Source of the DNA: Streptomyces sp. 840.1 | GTDB lineage: Bacteria > Actinomycetota > Actinomycetes > Streptomycetales > Streptomycetaceae | Length of the DNA stretch: 64,000 nucleotides | Assembly: GCF_003751445.1 (NCBI RefSeq) | Contig: NZ_RJUU01000001.1 | Coordinates: 4,881,001 to 4,945,000 of the forward strand | Reading direction: 5' to 3' | Shown: piece by piece, positions 1 to 10,043 of the stretch | Numbering within the stretch: position 1 is the first letter of the stretch | Layout of the letters: each line of letters begins with the position of its first letter | Program-made: the position numbers and the translations under genes | The notes under the pieces: model-generated | Told to the model about the DNA's origin: nothing | The model's input: only the letters and a program-made list of their open reading frames with translations | The model's database searches: none

Positions 1-1543
1 GGCTCCCGGGGGCCGGGGGCGCTCCCGGCGGGACGAAGGGGAGTCCGGCGGGTGCGCCCGACTCGATGAGCCGCCACAGCGCGTCGGTGTCGGCGTGTTC
101 CTCGATGAGGTCACCGAGGCGGTCGAGCTGCTCCTCGCGCAGTGCGGCGAAGCAGGTGCCGGGGGCGGGGACGAAGCGGCGCCCCGCGGCCCGCGCGACC
201 TCGGTCAGGAAGCGGCGGCGGAACGCGTCGCTCTCCAGCGAGCCGTGCCAGTGCGTGCCCCACACCGCGCCGGACCGGCAGCCGTCCAGGCGTCGGCCCC
301 GCGCGTCGGTGAGGAACGGCTCGCCGCCCCGCACGTCCGCGACGCCGTGGTGGATCTCGTACCCCTCGACGGGGGCGCCGAGCGCCTCGCCGACCGGCCG
401 GGCGAGGGTCTTCTCGCGTTCGAACCGCACGCGTACGGGGAGCAGGCCGAGCGCGTCGACCTGCCCGGCGCGCGACTCCACCTCGTCCTCGATGTGCTCG
501 CCGAGGATCTGGTAGCCGCCGCAGATGCCGAGGACCGGGCGGCCCTCGGCGGCGCGCCGCAGCAGCGCGTCGGCAAGGCCGCGCTCGCGCAGCCAGGCCA
601 GCGCCTTCACCGTGCCCCGGGTGCCGGGCACGATGACGAGATCGGCGTCGGACAGCTCCTCGGGCCGGTCCACGAACCGCACGACGACGCCGGGTTCGGC
701 GGCCAGCGCGTCGACGTCGGTGAAGTTCGACATCAGGGGCACCGCGCACACGGCGACGCGCAGGACGTCCTCGCCGTGCGGAGGCGCGACGACGGACTCG
801 CGCACGGTGCCGCGCAGCGAGACCCGCAGCCCGTCCTCCTCGTCGATGCCGAGGCCGTGGGCGAACGGCAGTACCCCGTACGTCGGCCGCCCGGTGAGAC
901 CGAGCAGCATGTCCAGGCCAGGCTCCAGCAGTGACACGTCACCCCGGAACTTGTTGACCAGGTAACCGGCGATCAGTTCCTGGTCCTCGGCGGCCAGCAG
1001 CGCCGTCGTACCGAAGAACGAGGCGAAGACCCCGCCCCGGTCGATGTCCCCGACGACCACCACCGGGAAGCGGGCCGCCCGTGCGATGCCCATGTTCACG
1101 ATGTCGGTGCGCCGCAGGTTGATCTCGGCCGGACTGCCCGCCCCCTCGCAGATCACCGCGTCATATGTGGACCGGAGCTGCTCCAGGCAGTCCACGACGG
1201 TGGACAGCAACTGCTCCTGCCTGCCGCCGTGGTAGCCGCGGGCGCTCATCTCACCGACCGCGCGCCCCATCAGGACGACCTGGCTGGAGCGGTCGCTGCC
1301 CGGCTTGAGCAGTACCGGGTTCATCAGCGCGGTCGGCTCCACCCGGGCGGCCTGGGCCTGCATGGCCTGGGCCCGGCCGATCTCGGCGCCCTCGCGGGTG
1401 ACGAAGGAGTTGAGGGACATGTTCTGCGCCTTGAACGGCGCGACCTTCACCCCCTGGCGCACCAGCCAGCGGCAGATGCCCGCCGTGACGACGCTCTTGC
1501 CCGCGTCCGATGTGGTCCCGGCGACCAGCAGTCCGCCGCTCAT
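1..1543 (-). CDS. cobQ: Cobyric acid synthase CobQ (3' end outside window)
   Basis: Glutamine-dependent amidation of four carboxyl side chains of adenosylcobyrinate diamide to give cobyric acid, in cytoplasmic cobalamin synthesis. The N-terminus reads [16 protein letters not shown], a dethiobiotin-synthetase-like P-loop. The class I amidotransferase half carries the nucleophile Cys in [13 protein letters not shown] (about nt 511-540) and the catalytic His region WGTHWHGS (about nt 240-272). About 514 codons are visible, close to the full family length, so only the extreme C-terminus is missing. The ATG at 1543 overlaps the stop of the upstream cobD by 4 bp (ATGA), so the two are translationally coupled. 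A B12 riboswitch stands ahead of the pair. Confidence 0.95.
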   Translation of the reverse strand, partial: MSGGLLVAGTTSDAGKSVVTAGICRWLVRQGVKVAPFKAQNMSLNSFVTREGAEIGRAQAMQAQAARVEPTALMNPVLLKPGSDRSSQVVLMGRAVGEMSARGYHGGRQEQLLSTVVDCLEQLRSTYDAVICEGAGSPAEINLRRTDIVNMGIARAARFPVVVVGDIDRGGVFASFFGTTALLAAEDQELIAGYLVNKFRGDVSLLEPGLDMLLGLTGRPTYGVLPFAHGLGIDEEDGLRVSLRGTVRESVVAPPHGEDVLRVAVCAVPLMSNFTDVDALAAEPGVVVRFVDRPEELSDADLVIVPGTRGTVKALAWLRERGLADALLRRAAEGRPVLGICGGYQILGEHIEDEVESRAGQVDALGLLPVRVRFEREKTLARPVGEALGAPVEGYEIHHGVADVRGGEPFLTDARGRRLDGCRSGAVWGTHWHGSLESDAFRRRFLTEVARAAGRRFVPAPGTCFAALREEQLDRLGDLIEEHADTDALWRLIESGAPAGLPFVPPGAPPAPGS

Positions 1544-2553
1544 GTCGGTCTCCGTCCTGAGGTGCGCGCACTCGGGGCAGGCGTGCCCGGACCGCGCGTC
1601 GAGGTGATCCGCCGTGCCGCGGCGCCCGCGCCCAGCCGGGCCGCCACGCTCACACCGAGGGCCAGCACGCCGATCCGGCGCGAGAGCCGTACGGCGCGTT
1701 CGATGTCCTTCGTCCCCACCGCCCGGCCGGCAGCGCCGTTGAGTACGGGGCGGTGCTCGACCCGGCCGCCGTAGGCGAGGGTGCCGCCGAGCCGTACGCC
1801 CAGCGCGCCCGCGAACGAGGCCTCCACGGGGCCCGCGTTGGGGCTCGGATGCCGGTGGGCATCCGCCCGCCAGGCCCGCAGCGCACCCCGGGGCCGCCCC
1901 CCGGCGGCGACCGCGAGCAGCGCGGTCAGCCGGGCGCCGGGCCAGCCCACGAGGTCGTCGAGGCGGGCCGAGGCCCAGCCGTAACGCAGGTGGCGGGGCG
2001 ACCTGTGCCCGACCATCGCGTCCAGGGTGTTGGCGGCCCGGAAGCCGACGAGCCCGGGGACCCCGCCCAGCGCGCCCCACACCAGGGCGCCGACCACGGC
2101 GTCGGAGGTGTTCTCGGCGACGGACTCCACCACGGCGCGGGCGATCTGCGGTCCGTCCAGGGACTGCGGATCGCGGCCGCACAGGTGGGGCAGCCGCTCG
2201 CGGGCCAGTTCGAGGTCGCCGGCGGCCAGCGCGCCGCCGATGGACCGGGCCTCGCGCCCCAGCGACGTACCGCCGACGACGGCCCAGGTGGCGGCGGCGG
2301 TCAGGGCCACGGACGCGGCGGGACGGCGGCGCAGCGCACGGGCGGCCAGTGCCGCGCCGCCGGCGGCGCCTCCGGCGCAGACCAGGGTGTGCAGCGCGCC
2401 CCACCCGCGGTGGTCGCGCCACAGACGGCGTTCGACGCCTGCCGCGGCCCGCCCGAAGGCGGCGACCGGATGCCCCCGGCGGGGGTCACCGAGCAGCAGG
2501 TCACCGATCAGACCGGCCGTGGCGCCGTACGCGAAGATGCGATCGGCACGCAC
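1540..2553 (-). CDS. cobD: Adenosylcobinamide-phosphate synthase CobD/CbiB
   Basis: Membrane enzyme that joins the aminopropanol (phosphate) arm to adenosylcobyric acid. The 337-residue protein has the family hallmarks: [14 protein letters not shown] near residue 20, the ENTSD motif near 140, NTLDAMVGH near 175 and a [15 protein letters not shown] block near 240, with several hydrophobic segments. The start is GTG at 2553, with no recognisable Shine-Dalgarno just upstream. A short ORF (2557-2643) ends 3 bp before this GTG, so translation may be re-initiated from it. It is first gene of the cobD-cobQ unit under the B12 riboswitch. Confidence 0.93.
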   Translation of the reverse strand: MRADRIFAYGATAGLIGDLLLGDPRRGHPVAAFGRAAAGVERRLWRDHRGWGALHTLVCAGGAAGGAALAARALRRRPAASVALTAAATWAVVGGTSLGREARSIGGALAAGDLELARERLPHLCGRDPQSLDGPQIARAVVESVAENTSDAVVGALVWGALGGVPGLVGFRAANTLDAMVGHRSPRHLRYGWASARLDDLVGWPGARLTALLAVAAGGRPRGALRAWRADAHRHPSPNAGPVEASFAGALGVRLGGTLAYGGRVEHRPVLNGAAGRAVGTKDIERAVRLSRRIGVLALGVSVAARLGAGAAARRITSTRGPGTPAPSARTSGRRPT

Positions 2554-2556
2554 GGA

Positions 2557-2643
2557 TCAGCCGGCCGTCGCGCCTCGGACGCCCTTGGTGGGGGCAGTTG
2601 GCGGCGGGGGAGACACGGATACGGACGCACGGCGGCCGGGCAT
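2557..2643 (-). CDS. Possible 28-codon leader ORF between B12 riboswitch and cobD
   Basis: ATG at 2643, stop TGA at 2557-2559, 28 codons, rich in Ser, Pro and Arg (begins MPGRRASVSV). A GTGAGGAC stretch lies about 10 nt ahead of the ATG and can serve as ribosome site. The stop lies 3 bp before the cobD GTG, which itself lacks a ribosome site. This is what a coupling leader would look like, but composition alone does not prove translation. No homology is recognised. Confidence 0.3.
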   Translation of the reverse strand: MPGRRASVSVSPPPPTAPTKGVRGATAG

Positions 2644-2679
2644 GGCGATATGTCCTCACTCAGGGTCCGCGCCCTGGTT

Positions 2680-2888
2680 CGACGTGATCGGCGACCAGAG
2701 TCTCCTGGCTCCCGGATCCGCAGTTCCCCCGGTCTTCCAGTCCACTCGGCGTGGACCGTGACTTCCGGTGGTGGGGGACTGCTCCCCGGTGACAGTGGCG
2801 GGACCGCGCCGGATTCGCACCGGCTTCCTCTGCTGTCGCCGTAATGGCTCCGGCAGTCCACCACGCTCCGCGAACGCCAGTCAACCTA
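2680..2888 (-). promoter_or_regulatory. Cobalamin (B12) riboswitch
   Basis: Read on the minus strand, the leader contains GCCGGTGCGAATCCGGCGCG followed by GTCCCGCCACTGT, the conserved core of cobalamin riboswitches, and downstream the B12 box AGCCAGGAGACT (about nt 2697-2708). A paired GGAGC...GCTCC-type P1/P2 region surrounds these blocks. It sits 5' of cobD-cobQ and should repress them when adenosylcobalamin is abundant. A CAGGG/CCCTG hairpin directly 3' of the box, ahead of the GAGGAC site, could be the expression platform. The class assignment is clear; the exact ends are approximate. Confidence 0.93.
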
Positions 2889-2925
2889 CCGTTGACCTGC
2901 GGCGGTGCAGTGTGCTGAGACCCAC

Positions 2926-2962
2926 ATCGGGCCGGCCGCACGCGAGGTGCGGCCGGCCCGAT
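2926..2962 (-). terminator. Perfect 16-bp hairpin behind the pitH2 operon
   Basis: ATCGGGCCGGCCGCAC, a 5-nt GCGAG loop, then the exact reverse complement. It has no T-run, as is usual in Streptomyces. It lies 55 bp past the stop of the 3017-3250 gene and also insulates the riboswitch leader. Confidence 0.75.
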
Positions 2963-2971
2963 GCGGCGGAT

Positions 2972-2999
2972 GGTTCAGGTGCGGTGGTTCAGGTGCGGT
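2972..2999. repeat. Tandem 14-bp repeat, two copies
   Basis: GGTTCAGGTGCGGT occurs twice head to tail in the 3' untranslated region of the phosphate-transport operon, between the stop of the small membrane gene and the hairpin. It probably arose by slippage; no function is evident. Confidence 0.6.
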
Positions 3000-3016
3000 G
3001 GGTCATGGACTGCGGT

Positions 3017-3250
3017 TCAGGCGACGATCAGGTAGATGCCGTAGGCCACCGCCGCCGCGCACAGCCCGAAGCAGGCGTACGCGCCCGCGCGGGCCAGCAT
3101 CAGGGACCCGCCGGCCTGCCCGCCCGGCGCGGCCGGTCCGGGCTGCCGGGAGAGGCCGACGATGCCCAGGGTGAAGAGGCCCACCAGGGCGACGGTGGCG
3201 ACGAGAGAGACGCCGAAGACGGTGCCGAGGGCTGCCCAGTCGATGTTCAT
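3017..3250 (-). CDS. Small two-helix membrane protein of the phosphate transporter operon
   Basis: 77 residues with two hydrophobic helices (about 7-32 and 52-76) separated by a Pro/Gly-rich loop (GPAAPGGQAGG). It starts 12 bp after the stop of the PiT gene on the same strand and is surely cotranscribed. ATG at 3250 follows GGAAGATCCTCC. A small membrane partner of this kind accompanies PiT transporters in other streptomycetes, as far as I recall, but its biochemical role is unknown. It might be an accessory subunit or stability factor. Confidence 0.8.
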   Translation of the reverse strand: MNIDWAALGTVFGVSLVATVALVGLFTLGIVGLSRQPGPAAPGGQAGGSLMLARAGAYACFGLCAAAVAYGIYLIVA

Positions 3251-3262
3251 GGAGGATCTTCC

Positions 3263-4549
<1,287 letters not shown>

Positions 4550-4596
4550 TTACCCAGGCAATCGTTCGACGTCAGTGGCACGTGGAACGTAGGCAA

Positions 4597-4618
4597 CCTG
4601 AGTGAACGGAAGATGAAC
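4597..4618 (-). promoter_or_regulatory. PHO box (two 11-nt direct repeat units) upstream of pitH2
   Basis: On the minus strand GTTCATCTTCC is followed directly by GTTCACTCAGG. These are two 11-nt units that each begin with GTTCA, matching the established Streptomyces PhoP unit GTTCACC-like consensus. It stands about 50 bp ahead of the pitH2 ATG. Confidence 0.75.
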
Positions 4619-4785
4619 TGAACGGGGCGTCGCGGTGACTCCAATCGGAGTGACGATGCCCCGTTTGGCCGTGCTCCGACAGGGCGGGGCGGGCGCCGGC
4701 CGGTGTGGGCCCGGAATCCGGGTCCGGCAGGCCTCCGGAAACGGGGCAGAAACATGGACCGCTCATCAGTGGAAAGGATCTTCGT

Positions 4786-5517
4786 ATGAGCGATGGGCGG
4801 CAGGGTCCGGTCGAACAGGCCGTGGGCGCAGAACACACCGCAGGCACCGGACGGGCCGGGGACGCCCGGCCGTCCGGGGACATCGGGCGGGCCTGGGGCG
4901 CGGTCGTCGCCACCGCCCGCCGGACGGCGGCCGACGGACTGGTCGTCGGCACCTCGGGCAACGTGTCGGTGCGGGTGGGCGGCACCGTCCTGGTCACCCC
5001 GAGCGGCGTGCCGTACGACCGGCTCCGCCCCCAGGACGCGGTCGGCGTCGATCTGGAGGGCAACCAGATCCTCGGCGAGCTGGCCCCGACCAGCGAACTC
5101 CCGCTCCATCTCGCTCTCTACCGGAACACCACGGCGGCCGCCGTCGTGCACACCCACGCGGTGCACGCCACGGCCGTCTCCACGCTCGTCGCCGAGGTCC
5201 CGCCGATCCACTACGCGGCCGCGCTGCTGGGGGGTCCCGTCCGGGTCGCCCCATACGCCCGGTACGGCACCGACGAACTCGCCGCGAACATGCTGGCCGC
5301 CCTGCGGGACCGCACCGGCTGCCTGCTCGGCAACCACGGGACCGTCACCTACGGAGCCACCCTCGACGAGGCGTACGACCGCACCGCCCAGCTCGAATGG
5401 CTGTGCCGCCTCTGGCTCGCCGCGAGCGCCGTCCCCGGCCGCTCCCCGGCCCTGCTCACCCCGGACCAGCTGAGCGACGTCCGGGAGGCGCTGAAGGGCT
5501 ACGGGCAGCCGGGCTGA
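4786..5517 (+). CDS. Class II aldolase/adducin family protein (fuculose-phosphate aldolase-like)
   Basis: Zinc-dependent aldolase fold. The key residues of L-fuculose-1-phosphate aldolase are present: Glu104 in TSELPLH, His122 and His124 in VHTHAVHA, and His184 in LGNHGTV. The phosphate-binding loop GTSGNVSVR is near residue 55. The chosen ATG (4786) has GGAAAGGA 8 bp upstream. The first 35 residues are a low-complexity Gly/Ala/Thr extension. The gene is monocistronic and divergent from pitH2. The substrate is not determined by the sequence: fuculose-, ribulose- or methylthioribulose-phosphate are all possible in the family. Confidence 0.85.
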   Translation: MSDGRQGPVEQAVGAEHTAGTGRAGDARPSGDIGRAWGAVVATARRTAADGLVVGTSGNVSVRVGGTVLVTPSGVPYDRLRPQDAVGVDLEGNQILGELAPTSELPLHLALYRNTTAAAVVHTHAVHATAVSTLVAEVPPIHYAAALLGGPVRVAPYARYGTDELAANMLAALRDRTGCLLGNHGTVTYGATLDEAYDRTAQLEWLCRLWLAASAVPGRSPALLTPDQLSDVREALKGYGQPG

Positions 5518-5595
5518 GGCCGCCGGGGCGGGCGGCCGCCACCGGACGGCCCCCGCCCGCTGGCCGAGTGCGCGGGCGCCCAGGAGACTGAGGGC

Positions 5596-6723
5596 GTGCG
5601 CCCGGTTACAGCGACGGCAGCAGTCGTCACCTCCCTCATCGGCGCCGGTGCGGCAGCGGTCGCGGCCGGCCGGTACGCCGGCGACGCCGCCCTCGGGGCG
5701 CCGCCCGGCCGTCCGTTCCCCGCCGACCGCAGACTCACCGTGCACGCGACGGCGGCGGGACAGGTCACCCTGACCCGTTCCTTCGCCGCGCTGCGCCCCG
5801 GCACCTACGGGCTGGTCGGTGACGACGTCCACGCCGTCGTCGGCCCGGTCATCGACCGGGCCCACCAGGCCGCCGACACCGTCGTGCGCCGCCTGGAGCG
5901 CGTCAGCCACGGCACCCTGCGCCCCGGGGCCAAGGTCCGCCTCACACCCGAGGTCTACAGCGGCGACCCCACCGCGGCCCTCGGCCTCGAACACCGCGAG
6001 GTCGAGATCACCGGTGAACTCGGCGCCCTGCCCGCCTGGTTCGTGCCCGGCGCCCGCGACACCTGGGTCATCGCCGCGCACGGCATCGGCACCACCCGGG
6101 AACACCCCCTGAACCTGCTCCCCTTCCTGAACGGACAGCAGCTGCCGGTGCTCGACCTGGCCTACCGGGGCGACGCCGGAGCACCGCGCTCCCCGGACGG
6201 GCTCAGCCACCTCGGGGAGTCCGAATGGCGCGACCTGGACGCGGCCATCCGCTTCGCGGTCCGCTACGGCGCCGAGAAGGTCGTGCTGCACGGCTGGTCG
6301 ACCGGCGCCTCGATGGCGCTCCACGCCTCCGCCAACTCCGCGCTCCGGGACCGGATCTGCGGCCTCGTCCTCGACTCCCCGGTCATGGACTGGGCCACCA
6401 CCCTGCGCGCCCTGGCCGCCGCCCGGGGGGTGCCGTCCGCCCTGCTCCCGCTCGCCGTCCGGGCCGCACAGGGACAGACCGGGCTGAGCGGCGCCCGGCT
6501 CCTGGAAACCTCACTGCCCCGGACCCTGCACGTCCCCACCCTGATCTTCCACGGCCCCGACGACACCCTGGCACCCTGGCAGCCCTCCAGGGTGCTCGCC
6601 GCCCGGCGCCCCGACCTGGTCGCCCTGCACCCCGTGGCGCAGGCTCCGCATGCGGCGATGTGGAATGCCGACCCGGCCTACTACGAGGAGACGCTGCGAC
6701 GCTTCCTCACGCCCCTGATGTGA
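5596..6723 (+). CDS. Alpha/beta hydrolase, membrane-anchored or secreted
   Basis: 375 residues. The N-terminus has one hydrophobic segment (about 4-27) after a short start, consistent with a signal anchor. The catalytic triad is visible: Ser235 in the nucleophile elbow GWSTGAS, Asp322 in FHGPDDT and His352 in APHAAMW. It looks like a peptidase- or esterase-like member of the family with a roughly 120-residue N-terminal extension rich in beta segments. Start is GTG at 5596, 78 bp after the aldolase gene, perhaps in the same transcript. The substrate is unknown. Confidence 0.8.
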   Translation: MRPVTATAAVVTSLIGAGAAAVAAGRYAGDAALGAPPGRPFPADRRLTVHATAAGQVTLTRSFAALRPGTYGLVGDDVHAVVGPVIDRAHQAADTVVRRLERVSHGTLRPGAKVRLTPEVYSGDPTAALGLEHREVEITGELGALPAWFVPGARDTWVIAAHGIGTTREHPLNLLPFLNGQQLPVLDLAYRGDAGAPRSPDGLSHLGESEWRDLDAAIRFAVRYGAEKVVLHGWSTGASMALHASANSALRDRICGLVLDSPVMDWATTLRALAAARGVPSALLPLAVRAAQGQTGLSGARLLETSLPRTLHVPTLIFHGPDDTLAPWQPSRVLAARRPDLVALHPVAQAPHAAMWNADPAYYEETLRRFLTPLM

Positions 6724-6833
6724 GCTGATGTGCCGCTTCGGCCCGTTGGTACCGGACGGTGCGCACGCTTCGGGACACCGGTGATCCGGGTTCCGTTTGG
6801 GCTTTCGGGCTGTCAGAGGCAAGACTGCTCCCC

Positions 6834-8219
6834 GTGACGTCCCGTACCCCGCGCGACTCCAGGCTGCGACTTGTCCGCCCGCGACCCCTCGCCACCGCTC
6901 ACAAGGCCGTGATCACCCGGCGCACCAGGCCGGCACCCCGCCCGCCCGAGGGCACCCCGCCCAGGGCGGAACTGGCCCGCCAGGCCAGGGCCGCGCTCGC
7001 CGACGCCGTGCGGATCGCCCGCTGGGCCGCCGGCGGCTCCCGTCCCGGCACCCCGCCGCTGGCCGCCACGGCCCTCGAACGGGCCTCCTCCGAGCTGCAG
7101 TTGTCCCCGGGCCAGGTGCGGTCCGGCTGGGACCGGGCCCGGCTGGCCGGCCTCGTCGAGCTGCACGGCGACACCGCACGGCCCGGCTGGCGGCTGCGCG
7201 CCTGGGACCGCGACGACTCCGCCGTGCTCCGCGGCTGGGTGGCGCTCTTCGACGCCTGGTCCCTCGTCCACCCCGCGCCGCGGGACATCGAGTCCACCGC
7301 GGTCGCGGAGGCCGTCGAGGCCGTGCCCCAGGTGCTCTCCCTCCTCCAGCTCTCGGCGGGTCCGGTCACCGTGCCCGCCCTGCTCGACCTGCTGGGCCAG
7401 CGCGTCGCCGAACTCCACGAGGAGCGCTGCGAGGTGCCGTACGGGCCGCAGCCGCTGCCCGTCCCCGCCGAGGCCGCGCCCCCCGCCCACCCGGAGGCGC
7501 TGGTCGCCCTCCTCCTCGACTGGGCCCTGGAGGGGCTGGCCGCCGTCGGGGCGCTCACCCTCGGCTCCGGGCACGCCACCCTCACCCCGCTCGGCAACTG
7601 GGCGGTCTGGGTCAAGCTGGAACAGATCTGCGTCGCCGCCCAGAGCCCGGCCGGGAACATCGAGCAGTCCGCCGCCGACATGCTGCTCGGCTGTGCCCGG
7701 CTCACCCCCGGACCGGCCCGTGCCGAGTACCGCGCCTGGCTGGCCGCCCGGCCCGTCGGCAGCGCCGTCGCCGAACTCCTCGCGGTGGCCCGCGGCGAGG
7801 ACGCGCTGCTGCGCGGGCTCGCCTTCGAGGCGCTCCGGGTGGTCGGCGCACCCGCCGAGCCCGAGGTGCGCTCGGTGGTGGCCGACCCGTCGCTGCGCCC
7901 CTACGCGCTGCTGTGGCTCGCGGAGTACGACGGCGCCGACCCCGAGGACGCCCAGGACGTCCTCAGCCGCGAGGAGGCCACCTGGCTCTGGGTCGACACC
8001 GCGGCGGCCGTGGCCGACCACGGCGAGACCGCGCTGCTGGTCCGCCACCTCGACTCGGCCGTACAGGGCAGCGTCCCGGCCCTCCTCGACGAGGTACGGG
8101 CCGTCGGCCATCCGCGTACCGTCCAGGTCCTGGTGGCGCTGGCCGCGGCCCACCCCGACCCCGCGCTCGCCAAGGCGGTCCGCAAGGCGGCCTTCCAGGT
8201 GCACACCGGCGGCGCCTGA
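6834..8219 (+). CDS. Conserved helical protein of unknown function
   Basis: I do not recognise a characterised family. From the preferred GTG at 6834 it has 461 residues. The first 40 are basic and Pro/Arg-rich. Residues about 45-130 look like a winged-helix-type segment (RASSELQLSPGQVRSGWDRARLAGLVELHG). The C-terminal 200 residues consist of successive amphipathic helices, as in HEAT/ARM-like repeats. The start is supported by TTGGGC (6797), 18 nt, AAGACT (6821), then 7 nt to GTG, a leaderless pattern. An upstream GTG at 6759 would add 25 residues. Start choice is uncertain. Confidence 0.65.
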   Translation: MTSRTPRDSRLRLVRPRPLATAHKAVITRRTRPAPRPPEGTPPRAELARQARAALADAVRIARWAAGGSRPGTPPLAATALERASSELQLSPGQVRSGWDRARLAGLVELHGDTARPGWRLRAWDRDDSAVLRGWVALFDAWSLVHPAPRDIESTAVAEAVEAVPQVLSLLQLSAGPVTVPALLDLLGQRVAELHEERCEVPYGPQPLPVPAEAAPPAHPEALVALLLDWALEGLAAVGALTLGSGHATLTPLGNWAVWVKLEQICVAAQSPAGNIEQSAADMLLGCARLTPGPARAEYRAWLAARPVGSAVAELLAVARGEDALLRGLAFEALRVVGAPAEPEVRSVVADPSLRPYALLWLAEYDGADPEDAQDVLSREEATWLWVDTAAAVADHGETALLVRHLDSAVQGSVPALLDEVRAVGHPRTVQVLVALAAAHPDPALAKAVRKAAFQVHTGGA

Positions 8220-8301
8220 GCGAATGGTCCGGCCGGCCCGGGGGAGACCACCCCCGCCGGCCGGACCGCCCCGGACCGCCGGTGGCGCTCCGGGGCCCGG
8301 G

Positions 8302-8715
8302 TCAGCCCGGCGTCCCCGGGGAGTACGTACCGAAACTCCACACGTTGCCCTCCGCGTCCCGCGCCATGTAGTCCCGCGAGCCGTAGTCCTGGTCGGTGGG
8401 CGGCATCAGGATCTCCACCCCGTGCTCCACCGCCCGCGCGTGGTGCGCGTCGATGTCGTCGACCGTCACGTAGACACCGGCCGGCCCCGAACCCCGCATG
8501 GCCTTCGCGAAGACCCCCTCGCGCCCCTTGGAACCCAGCATCACCCTGCCGTTCCCGCAGGACAGCTCCGCATGCATCACGGTGCCGTCCTCGTCCTCGT
8601 ACACCGCTTCCTCGGTGAAGCCGAGCGCCTCCGTCAGCATCTTGACCGCGGCCTTCGCGTCGTCGTAGAGCAACGTCGGAAAGACCGACGGAACACCTGT
8701 CGCCGAACCCGCCAT
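8302..8715 (-). CDS. VOC-superfamily (glyoxalase/bleomycin-resistance-like) protein
   Basis: 137 residues with one betaalphabetabetabeta module pair typical of VOC proteins: FPTLLYDDAKAAVKMLTEALGF at the start and the closing RDYMARDAEGNVWSFGTY block, which carries the usual D-P/A-x-G-N-x-W motif. AAGGGG lies 8 nt ahead of ATG 8715. A GTG 9 bp upstream would abut that site and is less likely. It resembles the PhnB/YaeR-like group with a probable metal or small-ligand pocket; the activity cannot be told. Confidence 0.8.
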   Translation of the reverse strand: MAGSATGVPSVFPTLLYDDAKAAVKMLTEALGFTEEAVYEDEDGTVMHAELSCGNGRVMLGSKGREGVFAKAMRGSGPAGVYVTVDDIDAHHARAVEHGVEILMPPTDQDYGSRDYMARDAEGNVWSFGTYSPGTPG

Positions 8716-8821
8716 CGTGCTCACCCCTTCTCGCCCGCTCAGGACCCCGCGCCTGGCTCGTGTGTGATCTGCGTCTCAGTTTTCCACCGGGCACTGACAA
8801 CGCCCTCCCGTGCCGCCCGCG

Positions 8822-9712
8822 TCAGCGGAAGGTGTCGCAGCGGGCCGGGTCACCGCCGGTGAATCCGGTGGTGAACCACTGCTGCCGCTGCGCCGCCGAG
8901 CCGTGCGTCCAGGACTCCGGGGCGACCCGGCCCTGGAAGCGCTCCTGGATCCGGTCGTCCCCGACCGCCGCGGCCGCGTCGAGGCCGTCCCGGATGTCGG
9001 CTCGGGTCAGCTCGGTGACCAGCGGCCGGCCCGTGGGCCCGTCGGGCGTCGTCGTCGCGTGGTGCGCCCAGACCCCGGCGTAGCAGTCCGCCTGCAGCTC
9101 CACCCGCACCGCGTTGCTGTTCTCGCCGGTCCGCCCGTCCTGCGACCGGCCCAGCGTCCCCAGCTGGTTCTGCACGTGGTGCCCGTACTCGTGCGCGACG
9201 ACGTACGCCTGGGCGAAGGGCCCGCCGCTCGACCCGAACGTGGTCCGCAGCTCGTCGAAGAAGCCCAGGTCGAGGTAGACCTGCCGGTCCCCGGGGCAGT
9301 AGAACGGCCCCACGGCCGAGGTCGCGGACCCGCAGGCGGTGCCGATCCGGTCGGTGAACAGCACCGTGCGTGCGTTGCCGTACGCCGCCCCGCGCCGGGC
9401 GAACTCCTGTTTCCAGTAGTCCTGGACGCTGTTGACCACCGCGACCGTCCGGCAGTCGTCCTTGGTGTTGGCGTCCCGGCCGGTCCGGCACGACTGCTCG
9501 ACCTGGGCGGCCGACGACGCGGTCGCCGTCGTCCCCGAGTCGCCCGAGGAGAGGCCGAGCTCGTCGGGGCCCACGCCGAACAGCAGCCCCAGGATCAGCG
9601 CGATGACCGCCGCGATGCCGCCGCCCACGGTGGCCCGGCCGCCCGGGACGCGGCTCCCGCGCACATCCCGGACCTCGGACGTGTCCAGATCGGCGTCGTC
9701 GTCGAACTGCAT
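8822..9712 (-). CDS. Neutral zinc metallopeptidase, YpfJ family
   Basis: 296 residues. An acidic cytoplasmic tail (MQFDDDADLD) and one membrane helix (about 37-58) are followed by an extracytoplasmic catalytic domain. Zinc site HEYGHH has His174 and His178. The downstream ELQADCYAG supplies the third ligand and is the YpfJ signature. Cys pairs (CRT...DDC, ACG...FYC) suggest disulfides outside the cell. ATG 9712 is preceded by GGAGGGTGG. The physiological substrate of this family is unknown. Confidence 0.88.
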   Translation of the reverse strand: MQFDDDADLDTSEVRDVRGSRVPGGRATVGGGIAAVIALILGLLFGVGPDELGLSSGDSGTTATASSAAQVEQSCRTGRDANTKDDCRTVAVVNSVQDYWKQEFARRGAAYGNARTVLFTDRIGTACGSATSAVGPFYCPGDRQVYLDLGFFDELRTTFGSSGGPFAQAYVVAHEYGHHVQNQLGTLGRSQDGRTGENSNAVRVELQADCYAGVWAHHATTTPDGPTGRPLVTELTRADIRDGLDAAAAVGDDRIQERFQGRVAPESWTHGSAAQRQQWFTTGFTGGDPARCDTFR

Positions 9713-9881
9713 GGCACCACCCTCCGCTCGGCGCGCGGCCGCGTACCGCCCTGCGCCGAGTATCAGATAGTTCACACCTCTATGCCCCTTATCTGCTACG
9801 GAGTGGAGCCGGTCGGCAGCACACGGCGAGACTTCGGCGGCCGGGGCGGGAGCAGGCGGAAAAGCGATTGGACACCGCCAG

Positions 9882-9887
9882 TAGACT
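9882..9887 (+). promoter_or_regulatory. Probable -10 element of a leaderless transcript (ABC-F leader)
   Basis: TAGACT fits the actinobacterial TANNNT -10 and ends 7 nt before the ATG at 9895, so transcription would begin at or next to that ATG. No good -35 is visible at 16-18 nt spacing. Confidence 0.5.
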
Positions 9888-9894
9888 GGTCCTC

Positions 9895-9927
9895 ATGGCA
9901 ACTCTCCTTGTGCGTATGCGTGAGTAG
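9895..9927 (+). CDS. 10-codon upstream ORF of the ABC-F gene (leader peptide MATLLVRMRE)
   Basis: ATG GCA ACT CTC CTT GTG CGT ATG CGT GAG TAG. The ATG lies 7 nt after a TAGACT -10 and has no Shine-Dalgarno, so the mRNA would be leaderless and this peptide translated first. The stop lies 116 nt before the ABC-F start. The interval contains AGCCTG (9953-9958), which can pair with either CAGGCC (9970-9975) or CAGGCC (9994-9999). Short leaders ahead of ABC-F genes are known ribosome-stalling attenuators in other bacteria. Here the function is inferred from layout only. Confidence 0.5.
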   Translation: MATLLVRMRE

Positions 9928-9952
9928 CGGCGTCCGAGTCGTGAATCGCTAG

Positions 9953-9999
9953 AGCCTGCTCGTCTGCATCAGGCCGGGCTCGCGTGCAAACGACAGGCC
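9953..9999 (+). promoter_or_regulatory. Putative attenuator with mutually exclusive stems ahead of ABC-F gene
   Basis: AGCCTG at 9953-9958 can pair with CAGGC at 9970-9974 (proximal) or with CAGGC at 9994-9998 (distal), not both. The region lies between the leader ORF and the ABC-F start. Stems are short (5-6 bp), so this is a suggestion only. Confidence 0.3.
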
Positions 10000-10043
10000 C
10001 CCTTCCGTACCTCCGCCGTCCATTCCGCCCTGGAGTTTTTCCC

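Noticed and set aside
9868..9887. TTGGAC (9868) as -35 for the TAGACT -10 of the ABC-F leader
   Set aside because: The spacing is only 8 bp, far too short for a sigma-70-type promoter.
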